DNA of 38,083 bases from an uncultured Ruminococcus sp. (GTDB lineage: Bacteria; Bacillota; Clostridia; Oscillospirales; Ruminococcaceae): contig CAMKMD010000041.1 of the NCBI GenBank assembly GCA_946413815.1, positions 1-38,083 of the forward strand, written 5' to 3'. The translations under genes and the position numbers were made by a program. Below the pieces are notes generated by a model. It searched no databases. It was not told where the DNA came from and saw only the letters and a program-made list of their open reading frames with translations. Position 1 is the stretch's first letter; every line of letters begins with the position of its first letter. Below are positions 7,153-15,885 of the stretch, piece by piece.

Positions 7153-8712
7153 TTACTGACCGAGAGGGTTTTCCTGTACTGTAAGGGGAGCGGCTTCTGA
7201 TGCTTTCTCAGTTGTCTCTTCGGATACTTCATCAGGGGAATCCGTTGTATCATCTGATGACTCACCATCATCTTCAGCCGGAGCCTTATCCGTAGTGCCG
7301 GCAGGTGAGTCGCTGTTTGTCTGAGGTTCAAGCCCTGCCTGCTCACACATTGCCTTGTAAGTAGCAGATACTGAGCTTGATCCGCTGAGCATTTTCAGCT
7401 CAGTGAGAAGTCCGGTGTAGTCTCCGTTAAGGAAGATATAAGCCTTATTGTCACCGGCCTCAACGAGAGCGACTGATCTGTCATCTCTGTCGTCGTAGTG
7501 GTAGTCCGCAGTAAGTACGGCATCACTGATATCCGGATGTGCTTCTGTGTCTATCTCTGTTATGGGGAGGTAGGCGAAGGTATTGAAGAAGGTCTCGAAA
7601 AGACTTGAAAGAACAGCATTGTCAAATGCAAGAGAAGTACCTCTGCACTCACCGGTCTTATCTTTGAAATTGATTTTGAAGCTGTCTTCACAGCCGGGAG
7701 CAGAGAACTCAAACCCGTTGATACTGTAGAGGTTCGCTCCCTCAATTGTGGCCGGCAGGAAGTCAAGTGCTGTATAATCAGTAAAGTAGATATCGGCAGT
7801 GTAGAAGTTTGCCGCCTGATTTGTATTGGTCAGAAGAACCGGAGTAAGATCAGAGTTTCCGCTGGACTTGCTGAACCTTATCTCTTCCTCTGAACCGTCC
7901 TTGCTTGTTACGGTAAGAACGGAATCGGGCTTATCAAGACCGTATTTGGAAAGATCTTCAAGGCGGTTTTCAAGCAGAGAAGCGGCTTCAAGCTTTGTCA
8001 TATACTTGATAAGAGAAGAAACCGCAGTCTGGTCAACATTAAGTCCGGAAAGTTTTCCGGTGAACTTCCATAAACCTGCGCTGTCGTCAAGTTCGAGGTC
8101 GTAAACAGTATTACCTTCCTTCTCAAGCTTAAGACCGGTTATATCCTTATCGGATGCGAAGAGCATATCAGTTGCCCTTATGCCGTTTTCAGTAAGCTTC
8201 AGAGTACCTACGTCGCCGGCAGATATAGCATAGATGTTCTGCTTGCCCTCAACTATGGCATAGTAGTAATCCTTTGTCGGACTTTCATCACCGATGTAGA
8301 GTACATGGGGCTCGTTGTCGGTAACGGTAAGCTTATAGGGCGTTCCGTCAAGACCATACATCTGCTTTTTCTCGTCAGTTATCTCACCGTAGCTGTTGCT
8401 CGCCGTGAGGTATGAGAATGTAGTTGTAACAGCCTGAAGAGCAGTCTGGTTTACGGGGAAGCGTTCAGCAGGGAATTCAGTTATCATCCAGCCGTCATCA
8501 GTGCTGAACTCAGCCGTGTATCGGCCTTCACTGTTCTCTATGGTGATAGCGGTGATATTATCCGGATTCAGCTTGAAGAGAACGTTGTCAGCCTGTTTTT
8601 CACTCTCGACCTGCTTTTTCTGGTCCTCCTTGTTCTTGACAAAGAGGAAGGCACCGACTGAAAGCGAGGCGAGAAGTGCAAGAATGACAAGTACTATAAG
8701 TGGCTTTTTCAT
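7153..8712 (-). CDS. DUF4340 lipoprotein-like/anchored component of the Gld-like transporter
   Basis: A 519-residue protein with one N-terminal membrane segment (KKPLIVLVILALLASLSVGAF), a long DUF4340-type extracytoplasmic region (NITAITIENSEGRYTAEF, then repeated beta modules) and an acidic Ser/Thr/Asp/Glu-rich tail over the last ~55 residues. The start is ATG 8712, which shares its A with the upstream stop (TAATG) and has AAGGAG upstream. DUF4340 proteins commonly accompany GldG-like and ABC-2 genes; their job is not established. It is the last gene of the operon, so it is probably an outside-facing partner of the transporter. Confidence 0.8.
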   Translation of the reverse strand: MKKPLIVLVILALLASLSVGAFLFVKNKEDQKKQVESEKQADNVLFKLNPDNITAITIENSEGRYTAEFSTDDGWMITEFPAERFPVNQTALQAVTTTFSYLTASNSYGEITDEKKQMYGLDGTPYKLTVTDNEPHVLYIGDESPTKDYYYAIVEGKQNIYAISAGDVGTLKLTENGIRATDMLFASDKDITGLKLEKEGNTVYDLELDDSAGLWKFTGKLSGLNVDQTAVSSLIKYMTKLEAASLLENRLEDLSKYGLDKPDSVLTVTSKDGSEEEIRFSKSSGNSDLTPVLLTNTNQAANFYTADIYFTDYTALDFLPATIEGANLYSINGFEFSAPGCEDSFKINFKDKTGECRGTSLAFDNAVLSSLFETFFNTFAYLPITEIDTEAHPDISDAVLTADYHYDDRDDRSVALVEAGDNKAYIFLNGDYTGLLTELKMLSGSSSVSATYKAMCEQAGLEPQTNSDSPAGTTDKAPAEDDGESSDDTTDSPDEVSEETTEKASEAAPLTVQENPLGQ

Positions 8713-10211
8713 TAAGCATATCTCCTTTTCAGCCATACAGCGAGTCCGAGAACTGCAAGCACTATCGGGATGACAATGAATATCCTGAGGGCTGAAGTAG
8801 CATGCTTGGCATCATCAAAGTGCATGGTATCATAGCTGTTTGACTTGTTTCCGATGCCCATACTTACATCGCTGTTGAAGAGCCATGTGTTTGTGAAGAG
8901 CACCAGAGTTCTTGTAGCTACAGTGTTCGGTGAAACGGCATCATTCTGGATGATGTCGTCTGAGCCGACAACAATGAGCTTTGAGCCGTTCTGCTTGTTG
9001 TAGGAGTACCATCCGAGTACAACAGGGGAGTCATTGAGCTTCTCAGCGGCCTTGGCAGATTCATCGTCTCCGCCCTTGGGTGTGCTGATAACTGTGTATA
9101 CTCCGCTGTCCTGATTTGTAGGAAGGTTCTCAATGATAGAGTTCTTCTCTATCATTTCACTGGAAGAAGCGAGAGCGCTGAAGCTTCTGCAGTGGGAGAT
9201 ACCCACCATGCTGCTGTCCATTGAAGAACCTGCCGCAATGGTCTTATTGAGCTCAGTAGTCAGATCCTCGCTCTGCTCGCCGTTGGGCATAGGGTAGGTG
9301 ACCTTGAAGTATTCAGGGCTCTGATCCTGATTCTTGTCTCTGTACTGATAGCTCTTGTTGGACTCGCTTATCTCGTTGTAGTCCATAGCTATCTCAAACT
9401 TGGCGAGAAGGAACTCGATATTCGTGAAGCGTCCCTTTGTTTCACAGGGAGGAAGGATCATGGAGATCGCACCGCCGTTGTCGATATAGTCAGAGAGCTT
9501 CTGACGGTCTACCGAGGAGATATCCTTTTCGGGGCCTGCAAGGTAAATGATAGCTGCATCGGAGGGAACAGCATCAACTGATGTAAGATCAAGGGACTCA
9601 ACGACATAGTTATCGGATGCAATAGCCTCCGCATATCCTGAGTAAACAGTATCGATAGTCTTGGTGCTGTATCCGGAAAGGAAGTATACCTTAGGAAGGT
9701 TCTGCTCTGTACAGAGCTTGATGGCACTGACTATAGCTTCTTCTCCTGCGTACTCCGGAAGCTCCTGCTCGTCCTTTACGAACATTCTTGCATAGGGTAT
9801 TCTTTTGACTGTGCCGTTTACACGGATGAAGGTATCGTCATCGACCATACCGAGAACACCGTCCGGGTCAAGCTCCTTTGCAAGTGTAACATTCTCATTG
9901 GGATCGAAGTAGGTAAGAGTGATATTGTCTCTCTTCTCAAGCTCGGAAAGAGTGTGGTAGAGAGGCAGTGCATAAGGATACTTCTGGAAAACGATAGGAT
10001 CATCGAGGAAGAATACCTCAATTTTCTCTCCGGCTGTCTCATCAAGTATCCTGGCAGCCTGCGGAGTAAGAGTATATCTTCCCGAGGGAGTCATATCGAT
10101 TACCTTATCATAGTAGTTTGCAATAAGGTTGAACGGAACGAATATAAGCAGTATAAGGACAGCGATCACAAATGCTATAGGTCCCGAAAGGTTGAATTTT
10201 TTCTTCTGCAT
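8712..10211 (-). CDS. GldG-like ABC transporter auxiliary protein
   Basis: A 499-residue protein: N-terminal membrane helix (FVIAVLILLIFVPFNLIA), a large extracytoplasmic domain of the GldG/ABC-type auxiliary family (YTLTPQAARILDETAGEKIEVFFLDDP, and a mid region with SDAAIIYLAGPEKDIS), then a C-terminal membrane helix (IFIVIPIVLAVLGLAVWL) ending in basic residues. The start is ATG 10211 with AGGGGGTG upstream; the frame opens earlier but that would overlap the permease gene. Family knowledge: in Bacteroidetes GldG works with GldA and GldF in gliding and secretion; the role in Firmicutes is not known. Gap to the permease stop is five bases. Confidence 0.82.
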   Translation of the reverse strand: MQKKKFNLSGPIAFVIAVLILLIFVPFNLIANYYDKVIDMTPSGRYTLTPQAARILDETAGEKIEVFFLDDPIVFQKYPYALPLYHTLSELEKRDNITLTYFDPNENVTLAKELDPDGVLGMVDDDTFIRVNGTVKRIPYARMFVKDEQELPEYAGEEAIVSAIKLCTEQNLPKVYFLSGYSTKTIDTVYSGYAEAIASDNYVVESLDLTSVDAVPSDAAIIYLAGPEKDISSVDRQKLSDYIDNGGAISMILPPCETKGRFTNIEFLLAKFEIAMDYNEISESNKSYQYRDKNQDQSPEYFKVTYPMPNGEQSEDLTTELNKTIAAGSSMDSSMVGISHCRSFSALASSSEMIEKNSIIENLPTNQDSGVYTVISTPKGGDDESAKAAEKLNDSPVVLGWYSYNKQNGSKLIVVGSDDIIQNDAVSPNTVATRTLVLFTNTWLFNSDVSMGIGNKSNSYDTMHFDDAKHATSALRIFIVIPIVLAVLGLAVWLKRRYA

Positions 10212-10216
10212 TATGA

Positions 10217-10948
10217 TCACCCCCTGTTCCAGCGTCTCTTCTCGATGACTATGTAGTTCCATGCGAGGAAGATGATTGTGGCTGTTATGAAGAATACAAC
10301 ATCGGAAAGTCTTATGAAGCCTTCTGAAAAGTACGCAAATTTAGGCTTTGCAGCAAAGGCATAAAGAACCTTCTGCAGAAGCGGGAACTGCGAAACGAAG
10401 GGAGTGCTTGCGAATGTATCGATGAAAAGGAAGATGAACATAACGATCTCACCGATTATAGCAGCAATGATGGAGTTCTCAGTGAACGAAGAAATCAGCA
10501 TTCCGAGAGCAATGAACATGGCACCCCAGAGGAAGAATCCTATATAGGCACATATCAGCTGCCCGATAACGACCTTGCCGTGGACAGCGGTGAATATGGG
10601 GAAGGCTGTCGAACAGAGCAGCATGAAGACAAGTACGGTAAGTGCTGCAAGGAACTTGCCGATAACGATCTTCCAGACATTCACCGGTGAAGTCATGAGC
10701 AGTATCTCCGTGCCGAACTTTCTTTCATCGGCGTAGGAACGCATGGTCATGATAGGAACGATGAAGATGAAATAGAATGTAACGTTGTAGAAAACCTCAG
10801 GGAAGAGGAAGTGGATGGAACTCGAATCCATGGAAGCGATCTTGTTATTGAACATCATGGTAAAGAGGAACATGAAAAGTGCAGTAACAATGTAAGCAAA
10901 AGGAGTATAGAAGTAAGACTGTACCTCCTTCTTATATATAGAGAACAT
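10217..10948 (-). CDS. ABC-2 type permease (GldF-like)
   Basis: A 243-residue protein with six hydrophobic segments typical of ABC-2 permeases. The N-terminus FSIYKKEVQSYFYTPFAYIV is the amphipathic coupling region seen in this family, and MRSYADERKFGTEILLMTSPV is the usual cytoplasmic loop. Starts at ATG 10948, overlapping the ATPase stop by one base (TAATG), with GGAGGAGG upstream. It forms the membrane channel for the ATPase encoded before it. Substrate unknown. Confidence 0.88.
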   Translation of the reverse strand: MFSIYKKEVQSYFYTPFAYIVTALFMFLFTMMFNNKIASMDSSSIHFLFPEVFYNVTFYFIFIVPIMTMRSYADERKFGTEILLMTSPVNVWKIVIGKFLAALTVLVFMLLCSTAFPIFTAVHGKVVIGQLICAYIGFFLWGAMFIALGMLISSFTENSIIAAIIGEIVMFIFLFIDTFASTPFVSQFPLLQKVLYAFAAKPKFAYFSEGFIRLSDVVFFITATIIFLAWNYIVIEKRRWNRG

Positions 10949-11988
10949 TACTGATCCTCCTCCTTTCCGTCAGTGTCATCAGCATTATCCGGGTCTCCTC
11001 CGTCAGCAGCAATGAGCTCCCTGAGCAGATCCTTGGCACCGCCGGACTTTGTTTCCTGGTTGACCATCTTGACGAATACCTCTTCAAGATCCGGCTTTTC
11101 GGTGTATATCTCAGATATACTGATATCATTATTGAGAAGATCCTTCATAAGGGCAGAGCGTACAGTCTCCTCATCGCCGTCAAGTACAACGGTGAAGGAG
11201 AAGAAGTTGTTGCCCTCAGGATCGATTGATTTAATCTCCCTTACGCCGTCTGTAAGCTCGATGATGTTTGAGGCGGTGGTTCTGTCGCCCTTGACCTTGA
11301 TATGAAGTATAAGGTTTCCGGCGTAGTTCTTCTCAAGATTCTCAATAGTGTCTATAGCCTTGATGTCTCCCTTGCTGATGATAACAACACGGTCACATAC
11401 AGCGCTTACCTCGGAAAGGATATGGGAGCTGAAAATAACAGAGTGATCCTTGCGGAGGTCGGTGATGATCTTTCTTACCTCCATTACCTGATTGGGGTCA
11501 AGACCAACAGTAGGCTCGTCCAGTATCAGGAACTTGGGATTGCCGAGAAGTGCCTGAGCAAAGCCGACACGCTGCTTGTAGCCCTTTGAAAGGTTCTTGA
11601 TGAGCTTCTTGCGCACATCAACGATCTTCAGCAGCTCCTCTACTCTCTTGATCTCTTTGCTGCGTTCACCTATGGGGATGCGTTTGAGGCCTGCGCAGAA
11701 CGAAAGATACTCGCATACGCGCATATCCGGATATACCGGAGGTATCTCCGGGAGATAGCCGATACATTCCTTTGCCTTTACGGGATCCCTGGATATATCG
11801 TTCCCGCAGATAGTGACCTTTCCGGCTGACATCGGAAGATAGCCGGCGATCATGTTCATTGTTGTAGATTTGCCCGCACCGTTCGGTCCGAGGAAACCTA
11901 AGATCTCATTATCATTTATCGTGAAGCTGATATTGTTCACGGCTCTGTTGCTGCCGTAGAACTTGGTAAGATTCTCAATTTTGATCAT
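10948..11988 (-). CDS. ABC transporter ATPase (GldA/CcmA-like)
   Basis: A 346-residue ATPase. Walker A GPNGAGKST (34-42), signature LSKGYKQR (133-140) and Walker B LILDEPT (154-160) are intact, followed by the switch histidine in SSHILSE. A C-terminal ~110-residue extension ends in an acidic tail (DNADDTDGKEEDQ). The start is ATG 11988, with AAAGGAGAGG just upstream; the frame extends to 12054 but without a ribosome site. First gene of a four-gene operon, all tightly spaced or overlapping, so it powers the ABC-2 permease. The exported substrate cannot be told from sequence. Confidence 0.92.
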   Translation of the reverse strand: MIKIENLTKFYGSNRAVNNISFTINDNEILGFLGPNGAGKSTTMNMIAGYLPMSAGKVTICGNDISRDPVKAKECIGYLPEIPPVYPDMRVCEYLSFCAGLKRIPIGERSKEIKRVEELLKIVDVRKKLIKNLSKGYKQRVGFAQALLGNPKFLILDEPTVGLDPNQVMEVRKIITDLRKDHSVIFSSHILSEVSAVCDRVVIISKGDIKAIDTIENLEKNYAGNLILHIKVKGDRTTASNIIELTDGVREIKSIDPEGNNFFSFTVVLDGDEETVRSALMKDLLNNDISISEIYTEKPDLEEVFVKMVNQETKSGGAKDLLRELIAADGGDPDNADDTDGKEEDQ

Positions 11989-12078
11989 GAGCCTCTCCTT
12001 TCTGCATAAATCTGCAATAGAATAATAATGTACTATATAAATGCACAATACCAATCCGGGCTATGGACATAATATCAC

Positions 12079-12107
12079 ATTATACCATACTATTATCGCA
12101 GAATAAC
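12079..12107 (-). promoter_or_regulatory. Extended -10 promoter of the Gld-like ABC operon
   Basis: On the minus strand TGG-TATAAT (-10 at 12084-12079), with a poor -35 (GTTATT) 17 bases upstream. About 90 bases ahead of the ATPase start. Confidence 0.55.
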
Positions 12108-12415
12108 ATGAACAGAAGGTGAAAGAAAAGTGAACAAATTGTTAAATGCCGTGAGCGGTCCGGATATAGAGATACTGACATATTCAGTAATTATGTGAAA
12201 ATATTACACGGTAATTATGTGGGATATGTGAAAGAATAGGGGAAAACAGATGAATCATAGACTGACTATCAATTATAAGACAACTAATTCACAGAATATT
12301 CAATATAACAAACAACGCCAAAAATTGCGGTTAGGCAAAATATACAAAAAGAAGTCGGATAATGTGTGCATAGCACCAAAAAAATTTTTTTCAAATACGA
12401 AAAATGGCCAAACTG
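12108..12415. other. AT-rich gene-free region upstream of the GH48 gene
   Basis: No supported gene. Two exact copies of GTAATTATGTG at 12187-12197 and 12211-12221, 24 bases apart, may be regulator sites. A poly-A/poly-T tract lies at 12378-12391. A 65-codon open frame (12250-12447) overlaps the GH48 promoter and is rejected. Confidence 0.5.
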
Positions 12416-12444
12416 TTGACATCGGTGGAAAGGTGGATTATAAT
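12416..12444 (+). promoter_or_regulatory. Perfect consensus promoter of the GH48 gene
   Basis: TTGACA (12416-12421), 17 bases, TATAAT (12439-12444), all twelve bases matching. It implies a leader of about 155-160 bases that holds a hairpin (12538-12544 with 12553-12559). Confidence 0.88.
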
Positions 12445-12609
12445 TAGTATGAAAATAATTTGAGAATTGTGTGCAGGATTTGTGAACTGGGTGTAACACA
12501 AAGAGCGGCATACAATGGACGAAGTATTTTCCAAAGTCCTTATATAGAATAGTATAAGGCAAGAGCTTATTACCACTTAACCAAATTTTATGAGAGGGGT
12601 TAAAAAACA

Positions 12610-15243
12610 ATGATTAGTAAGAAGACCAAGGCAATCACAGCCGGTATCCTCACTGCTGCAATGTCAGCATCATCAGTTGTTCCTGCTCTGACAGCATCAG
12701 CTGCAAAGCCCGCAGGTACAACCTACGCTAAAGAGAACGGCGCTGACGCATCTTATGCTAAGATGTTCGAGTCTCTGTATGATGACGTTGTAACAAACGG
12801 TCAGGCTAACGGTTATCTGTCCAAGAACACAAACGGAAGCTCATTCGGTATTCCTTACCATGGTATTGAGACACTCATCGTTGAGGCTCCTGACTACGGT
12901 CACGAGTCCACATCAGAGGCTATGTCTTACATCACATGGATGGCTGCTATGCACGATGTACTCAAGAAGAAGGGTGCTATCAGCGCTTCCTCTGATGATC
13001 TTGCTAAGGCATGGGCTACAACTGAGGCTATGATCCCCGGCTGGTCCAAGAATGCTTACGGCGCAGACACAAAGTACGATACAATCTGGGATATCGCTGC
13101 TGGCAAGGTTGGCGACAAGGGCCTGAAGGCTGATGCTCTTTCCGAGTGTCCTCAGCCTCAGGATTATCCTGAGAAGCAGGAGAAGGGCGGCGACGCTCTG
13201 AACCCGATCGCTAAGGATCTTGCTTCTGCATATTCCGGCACAAACGGTTACTACCTCATGCACTGGCTCGCAGACGTTGATGACTGGTATGGTTTCGGCG
13301 GCGGCACACCCGGTGCAGGCAATGGTAAGTTCACATTCATCAATACATTCCAGCGTGGTGAGCAGGAGTCCTGCTTCGAGACAGTTCCTCAGCCTTGTCT
13401 GGAAGAGCTCAAGTACGGTTCCACAGAGATGAAGGACCAGGATAACGGTAACGGTATCAAGGCTATCTTCAACGGCGACGGTCAGGTTCCGAAGCAGTAT
13501 GCTTTCACAAACGCTCCTGATGCTGAGGATCGTGCTATCCAGGCTGTATTCTTTGCAAACCAGTTCGGCGTTGACTGCGGCGAGATCACTGGCAAGGCCG
13601 GTGTAATGGGTGACCAGTGCCGTAACGATATGTTCGATAAGTTCTACAAGAAGATCGGTATCGGTAAGACAGGAAAGGGCATGAGCTCTTCAACAGCTTC
13701 CAAGAAGGATTCACAGCACTATCTGATGGCTTGGTACACTTCATGGGGTGGACAGCTCGATGCTTCATGGGGCGAGTATCAGTGGGCATGGCAGATCGGC
13801 TGTTCACACTCACATCAGTTCTATCAGAACCCGCTCGCAGCTTATGCTCTCGCTTATGATCCTAACATGAGCAAGGCTATGAAGGCTACAAGCGCTGTTG
13901 AGGACTACGAGGAGTCATTCAAGAGACAGCTCGAGATGTATCTCTGGCTCCAGTCTGCTGACGGCCCGTTCGCTGGTGGTTGTACAAACTCCAAGAACGG
14001 TAACTACAGCGAGTATTCTGCTGATGATCCGCTCTTCTACGAGATGGCATACGTTGAGCACCCTGTATACGCAGACCCGGGTTCCAACCACTGGATCGGT
14101 AACCAGGTATGGTCAATGCAGCGTCTTGCTGAGCTTTACTACTACATCAAGACAACAGACTGCTCACTCTCAGGTGACAAGTCTGGTGCTAAGCCCGGCG
14201 GACTTTCTGTTGAGGATGCTCTTGAGAAGCTCATCGACAGATGGGTTGCTTGGTTCATCAAGAACACTGATTTTGATGACGATACATGGGAGTATGCTAT
14301 CCCTGCTTCACTTGACTGGACCGGTAAGCCTGCTACATGGACAGGTACATATGATGAGAACGCTAACAGCGGTCTTACTTGTACAATTACAGCTAAGGGC
14401 AACGCAGACGTTGGATGCGTATCCTCACTCTGTAACACACTCGTTCTCTATGCTGCAGCAAACGGCGTAAAGGCAGAAGTTGGTAACGGCACTACTGCTG
14501 CTTCAACAACTGCTGAAAAGGGTCTCGTACTTGCTAACAAGCTTATGACTTCTATGTGGCTCCAGGGCCGTGATGAGAAGGGTATCTCCTTCGAGGAGTC
14601 TAACGGAAGCCTGAAGAGAATATTCGAGCAGGAAGTTTTCATTCCTTCATACTACAAGGGCGAGATGCCTGACGGCTCACCTCTTGACGGCAGCGCTAAG
14701 AATACATTCAGCTCCATCCGTAAGATTTACGAGCAGGATCCGATGTACAAGGAGTGCAAGGCTGTTTACGATTCTACAGGTGAGACAGAGGATTATAAGT
14801 ATCACCTCCACAGATTCTGGCACCAGGGCGATGCTATCGTAACTATCGGTATGTTCGCTCTCCTGTATCCTGAGGTTGATCCTTGGGGTGGTACTACTGG
14901 ATCAGATCCTACAGAGCCGCCTACAGAGCCCACAACACCTCCTGTACAGCCTACAACAGCTCCTGAGGATCCTACAACTCCCGGCACAGTTTCAGCTAAG
15001 CTCTGGGGCGATGCTAACGAGGATAGCAAGGTTAACGTTGCTGACGCAGTTGCTGTACTCCAGTACATCTGCAACCAGACAAAGTATGCTCTCACAGAGC
15101 AGGGTCTTGCTAACGCTGACCTCGTTGATCCCGGCAAGGGCATCACAGGTGATGACGTAAGCGGTATCCAGAAGCTCGATGCTTCACTGATCACACAGGC
15201 TGACTGCCCGCTGACAGCTGATCAGCTCAAGGCTAAGAAGTAA
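12610..15243 (+). CDS. GH48 cellulase with type I dockerin (reducing-end exocellulase)
   Basis: An 877-residue secreted enzyme. Signal peptide about 1-32 (cleavage near ASA). GH48 catalytic module about 40-760, with the family motif VEAPDYGHESTSEA: E92 and E103 have the 11-residue spacing of Glu44 and Glu55 of Cel48F, E103 being the expected catalytic acid. A Thr/Pro linker (PPTEPTTPPVQPTT) leads to a dockerin (about 796-877) with two Ca-binding repeats, GDANEDSKVNVADAVAVLQ and ADLVDPGKGITGDDVSGIQK. GH48 enzymes run along cellulose from the reducing end, releasing cellobiose, and are usually the most abundant cellulosomal enzyme. GAGAGGGG precedes ATG. The perfect promoter suggests high expression. 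Unlike R. albus Cel48, it carries a dockerin. Confidence 0.97.
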   Translation: MISKKTKAITAGILTAAMSASSVVPALTASAAKPAGTTYAKENGADASYAKMFESLYDDVVTNGQANGYLSKNTNGSSFGIPYHGIETLIVEAPDYGHESTSEAMSYITWMAAMHDVLKKKGAISASSDDLAKAWATTEAMIPGWSKNAYGADTKYDTIWDIAAGKVGDKGLKADALSECPQPQDYPEKQEKGGDALNPIAKDLASAYSGTNGYYLMHWLADVDDWYGFGGGTPGAGNGKFTFINTFQRGEQESCFETVPQPCLEELKYGSTEMKDQDNGNGIKAIFNGDGQVPKQYAFTNAPDAEDRAIQAVFFANQFGVDCGEITGKAGVMGDQCRNDMFDKFYKKIGIGKTGKGMSSSTASKKDSQHYLMAWYTSWGGQLDASWGEYQWAWQIGCSHSHQFYQNPLAAYALAYDPNMSKAMKATSAVEDYEESFKRQLEMYLWLQSADGPFAGGCTNSKNGNYSEYSADDPLFYEMAYVEHPVYADPGSNHWIGNQVWSMQRLAELYYYIKTTDCSLSGDKSGAKPGGLSVEDALEKLIDRWVAWFIKNTDFDDDTWEYAIPASLDWTGKPATWTGTYDENANSGLTCTITAKGNADVGCVSSLCNTLVLYAAANGVKAEVGNGTTAASTTAEKGLVLANKLMTSMWLQGRDEKGISFEESNGSLKRIFEQEVFIPSYYKGEMPDGSPLDGSAKNTFSSIRKIYEQDPMYKECKAVYDSTGETEDYKYHLHRFWHQGDAIVTIGMFALLYPEVDPWGGTTGSDPTEPPTEPTTPPVQPTTAPEDPTTPGTVSAKLWGDANEDSKVNVADAVAVLQYICNQTKYALTEQGLANADLVDPGKGITGDDVSGIQKLDASLITQADCPLTADQLKAKK

Positions 15244-15276
15244 TTCTTTGACCGAAGCAGTTAAACAATAACTATT

Positions 15277-15305
15277 AAGGCTGTACGGCTCTGCCGTGCA
15301 GCCTT
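15277..15305 (+). terminator. Terminator of the GH48 gene
   Basis: A 13-base stem with one G-T pair (15277-15289 with 15293-15305) and TCT loop; the right arm ends in CCTT and runs into TT. No separate promoter is evident between it and the phosphatase gene 36 bases on, so read-through may feed the next genes. Confidence 0.8.
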
Positions 15306-15341
15306 TTCATTACCCGCCATCTAAGGCGGCAGGGGGATAAT

Positions 15342-15881
15342 ATGGATCATTTGTATTTTACGCGCCACGGCGAGACCACATGGAACGCAGCCAACAAGAT
15401 ATGCGGTGCAACAGATGTTGAACTTACGGAACACGGCAGGATTCAGGCCGCAGAACTCGGCAAAATGCTTTCAACTGAAGAGTACGGTATTGAAGAGATA
15501 CTCTATTCGCCGCTTATACGTGCGGCTGACACAGCTCTGATCATATCTGAAATGACAGGTATTCCAGCACGTCCGGAGCCTCGTCTGACCGAGCAGTGTT
15601 TCGGCATCTGGGAGGGTACTCCGCGTGACGGTGAGGATTTCGCTGCTGCAAAGGAAAACTTCCTCGACAGCTTCGGCGGAGGCGAGTCCATGATGCGTAC
15701 CGGCCAGCGTATATATAACCTGCTTGACGAACTGAGGGACTATGACAAGACGGTTCTTCTTGTGGCTCATAACGGCATTGCTCGCTTTGTCCGTTCATAT
15801 TTTGAAGACCTTACAAACGAGCAGTTTGCACGTTTTGGCATCAGGAACTGTCAGATACTGCGTTTTGATTTCAAGGAGTGA
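15342..15881 (+). CDS. Histidine phosphatase (phosphoglycerate mutase-like)
   Basis: A 179-residue protein of the branch-1 histidine phosphatase superfamily. The catalytic RHG is in FTRHGETTWN at 8-10; the second-half VAHNGIARFVR supplies the second catalytic histidine, and RAADTAL the conserved Arg. Length and motifs fit a small general phosphatase (CobC/GpmB-like); the substrate cannot be named. AGGGGG lies before ATG 15342. The predicted ADP-ribosyltransferase begins four bases after its stop, so they are co-transcribed. Confidence 0.88.
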   Translation: MDHLYFTRHGETTWNAANKICGATDVELTEHGRIQAAELGKMLSTEEYGIEEILYSPLIRAADTALIISEMTGIPARPEPRLTEQCFGIWEGTPRDGEDFAAAKENFLDSFGGGESMMRTGQRIYNLLDELRDYDKTVLLVAHNGIARFVRSYFEDLTNEQFARFGIRNCQILRFDFKE

Positions 15882-15885
15882 AACT

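Noticed and set aside
12250..12447. Open frame of 65 codons upstream of the GH48 gene
   Set aside because: It overlaps the perfect promoter at 12416-12444, lies in AT-rich DNA and has no recognisable protein features.
15742..15885. 48-codon upstream extension of the ADP-ribosyltransferase frame
   Set aside because: It lies inside the phosphatase gene; ATG 15886 has AAGGAG at ideal spacing.
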